The notes under the pieces were generated by a model that ran no database searches, was not told where the DNA came from, and saw nothing but the letters and a program-made list of their open reading frames with translations. Shown here one piece after another: positions 16,909 through 24,914 of a DNA stretch of 64,000 bases. A program made the position numbers and the translations under genes. Each line of letters starts with the position of its first letter. Positions within the stretch are counted from its first letter, which is position 1. The DNA comes from Nocardioides zeae (lineage in GTDB: Bacteria > Actinomycetota > Actinomycetes > Propionibacteriales > Nocardioidaceae): assembly GCF_030818655.1 (NCBI RefSeq), contig NZ_JAUTAN010000001.1, positions 2,542,001 through 2,606,000 on the forward strand, written 5' to 3'.

Positions 16909-18450
16909 GTGCCCACCACCTCGCCGGCCCCGGTGCGGCGCCGGCTCGCGACGCTGACCTCGCGGCTCGTGCTCGCGACGGTGCTGCTCACCACCCTGCT
17001 GGCCCTCGCCATCGGCACGGCGACGACCCTGGCGATGCGGGCCAACCTCACCGACCGGCTCGACGACGAGGTCACCTCGGTCGTGCCGCGGGCGGGCGGC
17101 GGCAGCTTCCGGCCGCCGGACGGCGACCGGCCGCCGGGTGCGACGGCGGGGTCGACGGCGGGGTCGACGACGGGTGGCTGCGACCGCTTCGTGCCCGGCA
17201 ACCAGGGGCCCGGCACGCTCCTCGCGGTGCTGCCGGACGGCAGCGCGACGGCCGACGGCGCGCGCGGCGGGGTGCTGACCGAGCAGGTGTGCGGCGAGCG
17301 CACGCTGGCGACGGCGGCGCTCGAGCAGCTCGCCGACGTGCCGGCGGACGGTGCCGTCCACGCCGTCGACCTCGTCGCCCTCGGCTCCTACCGCGTGGTC
17401 GCGACCCGCGCGGACGACGGCACGGTGGTCGTCGCCGGCCTCCCGACCGACGCGGTCGACGACGCCGTGCGCTCGCTCGTGGGCTACGAGCTCCTCATCG
17501 GGCTCGCCGCGGTGCTGCTGGCGGGCGGGGCCGCGACCGTCGTCGTACGCCGTCAGCTGCGCCCCCTCCGCGACGTCGCCGCCACCGCGCACGAGGTCAC
17601 CACGCTGCCGCTGGCCGAGGGCGAGGTCGACCTCGCCGGGCGGGTGCCCGCCCACCTGCGGGACGAGCGCACCGAGGTGGGCCAGGTGGGCGCCGCCCTC
17701 GACACCCTGCTCGCGCACGTCGACGCCGCCATGGCGGCGCGGCACCGCAGCGAGCAGCAGGTGCGGCAGTTCGTCGCGGACGCCTCCCACGAGCTCCGCA
17801 CGCCGCTGGCGACCATCGTGGGGTACGCCGAGCTGGCCCGCCGACGGCCCGACGACGCCGACGCCGCCCGCACGGCGCTGGCGAAGGTGGAGGGCGAGTC
17901 GGGCCGCATGCGCCGGCTCGTCGAGGACCTCCTCATGCTGGCGCGCCTCGACGCGGGACGTCCGCTCGGCGCCGAGCCGGTCGACCTCACGATGCTGCTC
18001 CTCGAGGCGGTCGAGGACGCCCGCGTGCTGGCGCCCGGCCACCGGTGGCGGCTCGACCTGCCCGACGCGGCCGTCGAGCTGACGGGCGACGGGCACGGCC
18101 TCCACCAGGTGGTGACGAACCTGCTGTCCAACGCGCGGCGCTACACGCCCGGCGGGACGACCGTGACGGTCACCGCGGCCCTCGAGGCCGACCGGGTCGT
18201 GCTGCGCGTGCACGACGACGGCCCCGGCTTCTCCCCGGAGCTGGCGGCGTCGGCGTTCGACCGCTTCGTCCGCGGCGACACCGCCCGGGTCCGTGGCGAC
18301 GGCCCTGGGGGAGGTCCGGAGGACGGTGCCGCCGGCGGCTCGGGGCTGGGGCTCGCCCTGGTCCGCGCCATCGTCGAGGCGCACGGCGGCACCGTCGCCC
18401 TCGACAGCCGTCCGGGCGACACGACCATCACGGTCGCCCTCCCGCGCTGA
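16909..18450 (+). CDS. Sensor histidine kinase (HisKA/HATPase, HAMP-type)
   Basis: The product has 513 residues. A membrane segment at about 18-40 is followed by an extracytoplasmic sensor loop (about 41-180) containing Cys residues and a Gly/Ser/Thr repeat (GATAGSTAGSTTGG). A second membrane segment (about 185-208), HAMP linker, phospho-acceptor His box FVADASHELRTPLAT, N box (NLLSNARRYTP) and G boxes (DDGPGFS, GSGLGLAL) complete the kinase. It is the partner of the preceding response regulator. A Gly-rich insertion (DGPGGGPEDGAAGG) lies in the ATP lid. Confidence 0.92.
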   Translation: MPTTSPAPVRRRLATLTSRLVLATVLLTTLLALAIGTATTLAMRANLTDRLDDEVTSVVPRAGGGSFRPPDGDRPPGATAGSTAGSTTGGCDRFVPGNQGPGTLLAVLPDGSATADGARGGVLTEQVCGERTLATAALEQLADVPADGAVHAVDLVALGSYRVVATRADDGTVVVAGLPTDAVDDAVRSLVGYELLIGLAAVLLAGGAATVVVRRQLRPLRDVAATAHEVTTLPLAEGEVDLAGRVPAHLRDERTEVGQVGAALDTLLAHVDAAMAARHRSEQQVRQFVADASHELRTPLATIVGYAELARRRPDDADAARTALAKVEGESGRMRRLVEDLLMLARLDAGRPLGAEPVDLTMLLLEAVEDARVLAPGHRWRLDLPDAAVELTGDGHGLHQVVTNLLSNARRYTPGGTTVTVTAALEADRVVLRVHDDGPGFSPELAASAFDRFVRGDTARVRGDGPGGGPEDGAAGGSGLGLALVRAIVEAHGGTVALDSRPGDTTITVALPR

Positions 18451-18527
18451 CCGCTCCCGCACGGCCCCCGGCTTGACTTCACGCGTGGTCCTGCGACGGT
18501 GGAGGTGGCGCTCCGGCGCGAAGACGC

Positions 18528-18559
18528 TAGGGTGAGCGCCGGTCCGATTGTCCGACAAT
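18528..18559 (+). promoter_or_regulatory. Probable -10 box and palindromic operator of rocD
   Basis: TAGGGT at 18528-18533 is a good actinobacterial -10 box. Fourteen bases downstream lies ATTGTC-C-GACAAT (18547-18559), a perfect palindrome of the TTGTCNGACAA type bound by FadR/FCD-class GntR regulators. A repressor bound there would block transcription of the aminotransferase. The binding protein is not identified. Confidence 0.55.
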
Positions 18560-18590
18560 CCGGACCTGCCGCAACCAGAGGAGGCGACGC

Positions 18591-19844
18591 ATGACCAGCA
18601 CGATCGACGAGGGCCGCACCACCGCCGACGGCAACGGCGTGCCGCGCAGCCAGGCCTTCTTCCAGCAGGCGCAGGAGCGCACGGCGCACAACTACCACCC
18701 GCTCCCCGTCGTCGTCTCCCACGCCGAGGGCGCCTGGATGACCGACGTCGACGGCACGCGCTTCCTCGACATGCTGGCCGGCTACTCCGCCCTCAACTTC
18801 GGCCACGGCCACCCCGAGCTGCTGGCCACCGCCCACGCCCAGCTCGACCAGCTCACGCTGACCAGCCGGGCCTTCGTGCACGACCGCTTCGGCGAGTTCT
18901 GCGCCGCGCTCGGCGACCTGTGCGGCAAGGAGCTCGTGCTCCCCATGAACACGGGCGCCGAGGCCGTCGAGACCGCCATCAAGGTGAGCCGCAAGTGGGG
19001 CTACGACGTCAAGGGCGTCGAGGTCGACCGCGCCGAGATCATCGTGGCGACCGGCAACTTCCACGGCCGCACCACCACCGTCGTCGGCTTCTCCGACGAC
19101 CCCGACGCGCGCGACGGCTTCGGTCCGTTCTCGCCGGGCTTCACCAGCGTCCCGTACGGCGACGCCGCGGCCCTCGAGGCCGCCATCACGCCCAACACGG
19201 TGGCGGTGCTGATCGAGCCCATCCAGGGCGAGGGCGGCGTGGTCATCCCGCCGGCGGGCTACCTGCGCGCGGTCCGCGAGATCACGACGCGGCACAACGT
19301 GCTCTTCGCCGCCGACGAGATCCAGGCCGGCCTGGGCCGCACGGGCCGCACCTTCGCGTGCGACCACGAGGACGTCGTCCCCGACCTCTACGTGCTGGGC
19401 AAGGCGCTCGGCGGCGGCATCGTCCCGGTCTCCGCCGTCGTGGCCGACCGCGCGGTGCTCGGTGTGCTGCACCCGGGCCAGCACGGGTCGACCTTCGGCG
19501 GCAACGCGCTCGCCTGCGCGGTCGGCACCAAGGTCGTCGAGATGCTCGCGAGCGGCGAGCCGCAGGAGCGCTCGCAGCGCCTCGGCCTCGTGCTGCGCGA
19601 CCGGCTCGAGTCCCTCGTCGGCCGCGGGGTGCTCGCGGTGCGGGTGCGAGGCCTCTGGGCGGGCGTCGACATCGACCCGACCGTCGGCACCGGCCGCGCG
19701 GTGTGCGAGGCGCTGCTGGCCCGCGGCGTGCTGGCGAAGGACACCCACGGCTCCACCATCCGGCTCGCGCCGCCGCTGGTGGTCTCCGAGGAGGACCTGC
19801 ACTGGGGCCTCGACCAGCTCGAGGCCGTCGTCACGGGCGGCTGA
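18591..19844 (+). CDS. rocD: Ornithine--oxo-acid aminotransferase
   Basis: The product has 417 residues and is a class-III PLP aminotransferase. It converts ornithine and 2-oxoglutarate to glutamate semialdehyde and glutamate in arginine/ornithine catabolism. Visible features are the NYHPLP N-terminal motif, NTGAEAVETAIK, the EPIQGEGGV segment, DEIQAGLGRTG and the PLP-binding Lys in VLGKALGGGI, all typical of RocD. A strong RBS (AGAGGAGG) precedes the ATG by about 7 bp. It stands alone, with its own predicted operator upstream and a hairpin downstream. Confidence 0.93.
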   Translation: MTSTIDEGRTTADGNGVPRSQAFFQQAQERTAHNYHPLPVVVSHAEGAWMTDVDGTRFLDMLAGYSALNFGHGHPELLATAHAQLDQLTLTSRAFVHDRFGEFCAALGDLCGKELVLPMNTGAEAVETAIKVSRKWGYDVKGVEVDRAEIIVATGNFHGRTTTVVGFSDDPDARDGFGPFSPGFTSVPYGDAAALEAAITPNTVAVLIEPIQGEGGVVIPPAGYLRAVREITTRHNVLFAADEIQAGLGRTGRTFACDHEDVVPDLYVLGKALGGGIVPVSAVVADRAVLGVLHPGQHGSTFGGNALACAVGTKVVEMLASGEPQERSQRLGLVLRDRLESLVGRGVLAVRVRGLWAGVDIDPTVGTGRAVCEALLARGVLAKDTHGSTIRLAPPLVVSEEDLHWGLDQLEAVVTGG

Positions 19845-19852
19845 CCCGACGC

Positions 19853-19894
19853 CACCGGCCCGCGGTCGCCCCGGAGGGCGGCCGCGGGCCGGTG
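19853..19894. terminator. GC-rich hairpin between rocD and the convergent aldehyde dehydrogenase
   Basis: A perfect 13-bp inverted repeat (CACCGGCCCGCGG / CCGCGGGCCGGTG, 16-nt loop) sits 8 bp after the rocD stop, between convergent genes. It lacks a U-tract and is probably a bidirectional U-less terminator. Confidence 0.65.
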
Positions 19895-19920
19895 ACGGTC
19901 CCACGCGGGGCGGGGCGGGG

Positions 19921-21411
19921 TCAGCCCAGCTTCACGTTGACCTGCTTGATCTGCGTGAACGACTCCATCGCGCCCTCGATCGAGAACTCGCGCCCGATGC
20001 CCGACGACTTGTAGCCGCCGTAGCTCTGGCCGACCATCTGGCCGCCGCCCTGGTTGACCTGCACCCAGCCGGACTCGATCCGGTGGGCCGTGTCGAGCGC
20101 GGCCGTCAGGTCCTGGCTCCACACGTAGGCCGCCAGCCCGTAGTGCGAGTCGTTGGCCATCCGGACGACCTCGTCGCGGTCGGACCAAGGGATGGCCACG
20201 AGCACGGGGCCGAAGATCTCCTCCTGCGCGATCCGCCAGTCGTTGGAGACCGCCGAGAAGATCGTCGGGCCCTGGTAGAAGCCGTCGAGGCCGTCCGGCA
20301 CCTGCTCGGACCGGTCGAGCGGCACCTCGACGCCGGCCTGCGCGCGGCCGTCCGCGATGTACGACTTGATCTGGTCGAACTGCTTCTGGTTGATGATCGC
20401 GCCCATGTCGGTCGCCTCGTCCAGCGGGTCGCCGACGACGAGCCGGTCGACCTGGGAGACCAGCTCGGCGAGGAACGCGTCGTACACGTCGCGGTGCACG
20501 AAGAGCCGCGAGCCGGCGGTGCACGACTGGCCCTGGCGGGTGAAGCGCATCGCGGTGAGCACGCCGGTCGCCGTGGCGGCGAGGCGGTCGCCCGCAACCG
20601 CGTCGGGGAACACGATGTTGGGGCTCTTGCCGCCCAGCTCGAGGGAGACGTGCGCGAGCCGCTCCCCCGCCGCCGAGGCGACGTGGTGGCCGACGCGGCT
20701 CGACCCGGTGAACGAGACCTTGTCGACCCCGCGGTGCTGCACGAGCGCCTCGCCGACCTCCGCGCCGTACCCGGTGAGCACGTTGAGCACGCCGTCCGGC
20801 AGGTACGGCGCGACGAGCTCCGCCATCCGGATGATGGTGAGCGGCGCGTCCTCCGCGGCCTTGAGCACGATCGTGTTGCCGGCCGCGAGCGCCGCCGGCA
20901 CCTTCATGGCGGCGATCATGAGCGGCGAGTTCCACGGCAGGATGCCCGCGACGACGCCGAGCGGCTCGCGGCGCGTGTACTGCAGCTGGTCGTCGCCCGC
21001 CGGGAGCGTGACGCCCTTGAACTCGCCCGCCACGCCACCGAAGTAGCGGAACAGCGCGACGAGCGTCTGCGACTCCGGGCGCGCCTGGGGGCGCAGCGCG
21101 TTGCCGGTGTCGATGGCGGTGAGCTGCGCCAGCTCCTCGGCCGCCGCCTCGAGCGCGTCGGCCGCCTTGAGCAGCGCGAGCTGCCGGTCCTTGAAGTGGG
21201 TCGCGCGCCACGCGGGGAAGGCGGCGCGGGCCGCCCGTACGGCGCGGTCGGCGTCCTCCTCGCGGGCCCGGGGCGTCCGGCCGAGCGAGAGGCCGCGACG
21301 GCCGGGCGACGTGACGTCGATCCACTCGCCGGCGGCGGCCGCGACGCGCTCGCCGCCGATGAGCATCAGGTGGTCGCCGGACGGCGTCTCGATGGTCTGG
21401 GTCATCTTCAC
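19921..21411 (-). CDS. NAD(P)-dependent aldehyde dehydrogenase
   Basis: The product has 496 residues, the usual length of the family. The NAD-binding core (ILPWNSPLM, FTGSSRVG), catalytic Glu in LELGGKSPN and nucleophilic Cys in GQSCTAGSR are all intact. The C-terminal IGREFSIEGAMESFTQ is family-typical. It is the last gene of a minus-strand run: 3-hydroxyisobutyrate-type dehydrogenase, MFS transporter, then this enzyme. It probably oxidises a semialdehyde produced by the dehydrogenase. The precise substrate is not evident. Confidence 0.9.
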   Translation of the reverse strand: MKMTQTIETPSGDHLMLIGGERVAAAAGEWIDVTSPGRRGLSLGRTPRAREEDADRAVRAARAAFPAWRATHFKDRQLALLKAADALEAAAEELAQLTAIDTGNALRPQARPESQTLVALFRYFGGVAGEFKGVTLPAGDDQLQYTRREPLGVVAGILPWNSPLMIAAMKVPAALAAGNTIVLKAAEDAPLTIIRMAELVAPYLPDGVLNVLTGYGAEVGEALVQHRGVDKVSFTGSSRVGHHVASAAGERLAHVSLELGGKSPNIVFPDAVAGDRLAATATGVLTAMRFTRQGQSCTAGSRLFVHRDVYDAFLAELVSQVDRLVVGDPLDEATDMGAIINQKQFDQIKSYIADGRAQAGVEVPLDRSEQVPDGLDGFYQGPTIFSAVSNDWRIAQEEIFGPVLVAIPWSDRDEVVRMANDSHYGLAAYVWSQDLTAALDTAHRIESGWVQVNQGGGQMVGQSYGGYKSSGIGREFSIEGAMESFTQIKQVNVKLG

Positions 21412-21445
21412 TCCTGGGTCGTTCGGGATCGGTGGTCGGGAGCGC

Positions 21446-22801
21446 TCAGCGCGCGTCGTACTCGTCGTCGAGGGCGGTGAGCGAGCTGCCCTTCGTCTCC
21501 TGCGCGAAGGCGAGCGCGACGAGGCTGACGAGCGCGGCGGCGGCGAGGTAGATCGCGATGGGCGTGGTGCTGTCGTACTCGTCGAGCAGCGCGACGGCGA
21601 TGATCGGCGCCATCGAGCCCGCGACGATCGCGGTCACCTGGTAGCCGAGCGACACCCCGGCGTACCGCATGCGGGTCGGGAACATCTCCGACATCAGCGA
21701 CGGCTGCGGGGCGTACATGAGGCCCTGGATGGCGAGGCCCCCGACGATGGCGACGACGACGAGCAGGTCGTTGGCGGTGTCCATCATCGGGAAGGCCCAG
21801 AAGCCCCACGTGGCGGTGCCGAGCACGCCGACGAGGTAGACCGGGCGCCGGCCGTAGATGTCGGAGAGCAGGCCGACGGTCGGCACCACGAACACGTGGG
21901 AGAGGTGGCCGACGAGCAGGAGCAGCAGGACGTGCTGGACGTCGAACCCGATGTGGTCCTGGCGCAGGTACGAGATCGTGAACGTGACGACCATGTAGTA
22001 CATGATGTTCTCGCAGAAGCGCAGGCCCATGGCCACGACGACCTGCTTCGGGCGGTACTTGATGGCGTCGAGCACGGTCGAGCGGGACGCCTTCTCGGCC
22101 TCCTCCTTCTCGACGGCGGCCTTGAAGATCGGGGCGTCCTCGACCTTGGTACGCACGTACCAGCCGACGAGCACGATGATCGCCGAGGCGAAGAACGCGA
22201 TGCGCCAGCCCCAGCTGAGGAACGCCTCCTCGCTCAGCGCCGCCGACAGGCCGAGCATCACGAGCGTGGCGATGAGGTTGCCGACCGGCACGCCGGCCTG
22301 CGGGTAGCTGGCCCAGTAGCCGCGGCGGTTGTCGGGCGCGTGCTCCGCGACAAGGAGCACGGCGCCGCCCCACTCGCCGCCGACGGCGAAGCCCTGCACG
22401 AAGCGCAGCAGCACGAGGAGCACGGCCGCGCCGTACCCGATCTGGGCGTGGGTCGGCAGTGCGCCCATGAGGAACGTCGAGACGCCGACCAGCACGAGGG
22501 AGAGCTGGAGCAGGCGCTTGCGGCCGAACTTGTCGCCGTAGTGACCGAAGACGAGGCCGCCGATCGGGCGGGCGATGAAGCCGACCGCGTAGGTGCCGAG
22601 GGCGGCGATCGTGCCGACCGTCGGGTCGCTCTCGGGGAAGAAGAGGGCGGGGAAGACGAGGATGGCCGCGGTCGCGTAGACGAAGAACTCGTACCACTCG
22701 ACGATCGTGCCGGCCATGGAGGCGGCGACGACCTTGCGGAGGTTGGAGCGACCGGCCGGGGGGACGTTCGGTGCGCTGGTCGGGGTGGTGCTGGTGGTCA
22801 C
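21446..22801 (-). CDS. MFS transporter, metabolite:H+ symporter (MHS) type
   Basis: The product has 451 residues with about 12 membrane segments. Motifs include GTIVEWYEFFVYA near the start, GHYGDKFGRKR in loop 2-3 and RFVQGFAVGGEWGGA, all characteristic of MHS symporters for organic acids, such as the ShiA/KgtP/ProP relatives. The GTG start overlaps the stop of the 3-hydroxyisobutyrate dehydrogenase gene (GTGA), so the two are translationally coupled. It likely imports the substrate of that pathway. Confidence 0.9.
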   Translation of the reverse strand: MTTSTTPTSAPNVPPAGRSNLRKVVAASMAGTIVEWYEFFVYATAAILVFPALFFPESDPTVGTIAALGTYAVGFIARPIGGLVFGHYGDKFGRKRLLQLSLVLVGVSTFLMGALPTHAQIGYGAAVLLVLLRFVQGFAVGGEWGGAVLLVAEHAPDNRRGYWASYPQAGVPVGNLIATLVMLGLSAALSEEAFLSWGWRIAFFASAIIVLVGWYVRTKVEDAPIFKAAVEKEEAEKASRSTVLDAIKYRPKQVVVAMGLRFCENIMYYMVVTFTISYLRQDHIGFDVQHVLLLLLVGHLSHVFVVPTVGLLSDIYGRRPVYLVGVLGTATWGFWAFPMMDTANDLLVVVAIVGGLAIQGLMYAPQPSLMSEMFPTRMRYAGVSLGYQVTAIVAGSMAPIIAVALLDEYDSTTPIAIYLAAAALVSLVALAFAQETKGSSLTALDDEYDAR

Positions 22802-23742
22802 GCGGTGGTCTCCTGGCTGAGGGTGGCGGCGACGGCCTCGTCGCGCGCCGGGGAGGACAGCTCGCCGCCGACGAGCTTGACGAGGACGGAGCAGTCGCGG
22901 TCGGCGAGGCCGAGCTCGACGAGCTGGTCCATCCGGTCGCGGACGGCCGTGGCGAACGGGAGGGCGGTCGCGGTGGACTCCCCCGCGGCGAGCGCGAGCT
23001 GGAGGTCCTTGCGCAGCAGCGCGGTGGCGAAGCCGCCCGTGAAGTCGCGGTTGACGGCGGCGGTCTCGACGACGCCGGGCACCGGGTACCAGGTGCGCAG
23101 CGCCCAGCTGTCGCCCGAGGACACCTGCGCGATCTCCCAGAAGGTGCGCGCGTCGAGGCCGAGGCGCTCGGCGAGCACCGCGCCCTCCGCCGTGGCGGCG
23201 AGGGTGATGCCGAGCATCATGTTGTTGGTCAGCTTGGCGGCCTGGCCGTTGCCCGGTCCGCCGGTGTGGAAGATGCGGCCCGCCATCACCTCGATGACGG
23301 GGCGCACCTCCTCGAGCACGGCCACGTCGCCGCCGACCATGAAGGTGAGCGTGCCGGCGGCCGCGCCCGAGATGCCGCCGGAGACCGGGGCGTCGAGGAA
23401 GCGGAAGCCGGCGGCGGAGACCGACGCGTGCAGGGAGCGCGCGGCGTCGATGTCGATCGTGGACGAGTCGATGACGACCGCGCCCGGCTCGGCGTGCGCG
23501 AGCACGCCGTCGGGGCCGTCGAGGACGGCGCGGACGATGTCGTGGTGGGGGAGCATCGTGACGACGACGTCGGCCCCGGCGACCGTCGCGGCCACCGTGT
23601 CCTCGACCGTCACGCCCAGCGCGGCGGCGGCCTCGCGTGCCTCGTCCACGAGGTCGTAGCCGTGGACGTCGTGGCCCGCGGCGGCGAGCCGCCCGCTCAT
23701 GGGGGCGCCCATGTTGCCCAGTCCGATCCAGCCGATGCGCAT
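22798..23742 (-). CDS. 3-hydroxyisobutyrate dehydrogenase-family protein
   Basis: The product has 314 residues. The Rossmann start MRIGWIGLGNMGAPMS (GxGxxG at 7-12), the substrate motif DAPVSGG and the catalytic Lys in AAKLTNNM are intact. The family oxidises beta-hydroxy acids (3-hydroxyisobutyrate, tartronate semialdehyde and relatives) with NAD(P). It is the first gene of the minus-strand operon and is divergent from a LysR regulator. With the transporter and the aldehyde dehydrogenase it suggests uptake and two-step oxidation of a hydroxy acid. Valine catabolism is possible, but the other valine genes are absent. Confidence 0.88.
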   Translation of the reverse strand: MRIGWIGLGNMGAPMSGRLAAAGHDVHGYDLVDEAREAAAALGVTVEDTVAATVAGADVVVTMLPHHDIVRAVLDGPDGVLAHAEPGAVVIDSSTIDIDAARSLHASVSAAGFRFLDAPVSGGISGAAAGTLTFMVGGDVAVLEEVRPVIEVMAGRIFHTGGPGNGQAAKLTNNMMLGITLAATAEGAVLAERLGLDARTFWEIAQVSSGDSWALRTWYPVPGVVETAAVNRDFTGGFATALLRKDLQLALAAGESTATALPFATAVRDRMDQLVELGLADRDCSVLVKLVGGELSSPARDEAVAATLSQETTA

Positions 23743-23782
23743 GCGTGCTGCTTTCTACGAGGGTTGTCGTACGGGGGTGGAG

Positions 23783-23822
23783 GTGGTCCGCGACGTGACG
23801 GACGTCGCGTGACGCGGACCAC
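23783..23822. promoter_or_regulatory. Nested inverted repeats in the divergent dehydrogenase/LysR promoter region
   Basis: The outer arms GTGGTCCGCG (23783-23792) and CGCGGACCAC (23813-23822) enclose a second palindrome, CGCGACGT-GACGG-ACGTCGCG (23789-23809). They sit between the divergent operon and lysR and are candidate operators or alternative hairpins; the bound regulator is presumed to be the adjacent LysR. Confidence 0.5.
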
Positions 23823-23916
23823 TCGACGGCCCATGCTGGGCGCTCCGCGACGGGGGCGCAATGACGGGTCGGGCGGGGTGCCTGTGCGGAAATGCACGAC
23901 CCCCGGTGGCCTCGAC

Positions 23917-23922
23917 TAGGGT
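23917..23922 (+). promoter_or_regulatory. -10 box of lysR, implying a leaderless transcript
   Basis: TAGGGT ends 7 nt before the preferred GTG start at 23930, so transcription would start at or next to the start codon. No ribosome binding site is visible. Confidence 0.5.
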
Positions 23923-23929
23923 CCGGACC

Positions 23930-24820
23930 GTGCGCGCCGACGACCTGCTGATCCTGCTCGAGGTGGCCCGCGCGCGCTCGTTCGTGCAGGCCGGCGTGGC
24001 CCTCGGCATCGACCACACGACCGTCTCCCGGCGCATCGGCAGCCTCGAGAAGGAGCTCGGCGACCGGGTGCTCGACCGGTCGCTCTCGGGCGTGCAGCTG
24101 ACGGCGCTCGGCCGGGCGATCCTGCCGGCTGCCGAGCAGGTGGCACGGGCCATGGACGCCGCCGCCCAGGCCGCGCGTCCGGACCGGGACGTGGCCGGAC
24201 ACGTGCGCATCGCCTCGACCGAGGCCTTCGCCGCCGTCTTCGTCGCGCCCGCCATGGCGCGCCTGCAGCGGGCCCACCCCGGGGTGAGCCTCGACCTCGT
24301 CGCCGCCACCCGCCCGCTCGGCCAGGCCACGGGCGTCGACGTCGAGATCGGGGTGGGCACGCCGCCGTCGCGGGGCTTCGAGGTCACGCCGCTGACCGAC
24401 TACCGCCTCTCGCTCTACGCCGCGCCGTCCTACCTCGAGCGCGCCGGCGAGGTGACCGCGGCGAACCTGGCCGAGCACCCGATCGTCTACTACATCGACG
24501 CCCTCCAGCGCGTGGACGAGCTCGGGCTCACCGAGGCCGGCATCCCCGTCGACGCCGTGCGGCTCGGCTCGACGAGCGTGCTGGTGCAGCACGAGCTGAC
24601 GGTCGCCGGGGGCGGCGTCGGCCTGCTTCCCGACTTCCTCGCCCGCGCGACGCCGGGCCTGGTGCGCCTGCTCCCCGACGAGGTGCGCATGACGAAGACG
24701 TTCGTCGCGCTGCTGCCGCCGCGGGCCCTGCGACGTCCCGCGGCGATCGCGTTCATGTCGGCCCTCGTGCGGGAGATGGCGGAGCGACGCGACGAGCTGG
24801 ACGACCTGGGCGGGGCCTGA
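23930..24820 (+). CDS. LysR-family transcriptional regulator
   Basis: The product has 296 residues from GTG 23930, chosen because LysR proteins start a few residues before the helix-turn-helix (LLILLEVARARSFVQAG, then TVSRRIGSLEKELG). The rest is a substrate-binding co-inducer domain. It is divergent from the hydroxyacid dehydrogenase operon and upstream of a second MFS gene on its own strand. It probably controls both in response to the transported compound. A longer start at 23861 would add 23 residues with no family match. Confidence 0.9.
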   Translation: MRADDLLILLEVARARSFVQAGVALGIDHTTVSRRIGSLEKELGDRVLDRSLSGVQLTALGRAILPAAEQVARAMDAAAQAARPDRDVAGHVRIASTEAFAAVFVAPAMARLQRAHPGVSLDLVAATRPLGQATGVDVEIGVGTPPSRGFEVTPLTDYRLSLYAAPSYLERAGEVTAANLAEHPIVYYIDALQRVDELGLTEAGIPVDAVRLGSTSVLVQHELTVAGGGVGLLPDFLARATPGLVRLLPDEVRMTKTFVALLPPRALRRPAAIAFMSALVREMAERRDELDDLGGA

Positions 24821-24914
24821 CCCGGTCGGGTCCGTCGCCCGACGAGACCGGATTCCCGCTCAGCGAGACGTCGGGCGTAGCGTGCCCCGGTCCCCTCCCC
24901 GGCCGGAAAGAACG

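Noticed and set aside
22802..24592. Minus-strand frame extending the MFS protein upstream
   Set aside because: It runs antisense to lysR and out of frame through the dehydrogenase gene; the transporter starts at the GTG 22801 overlap.
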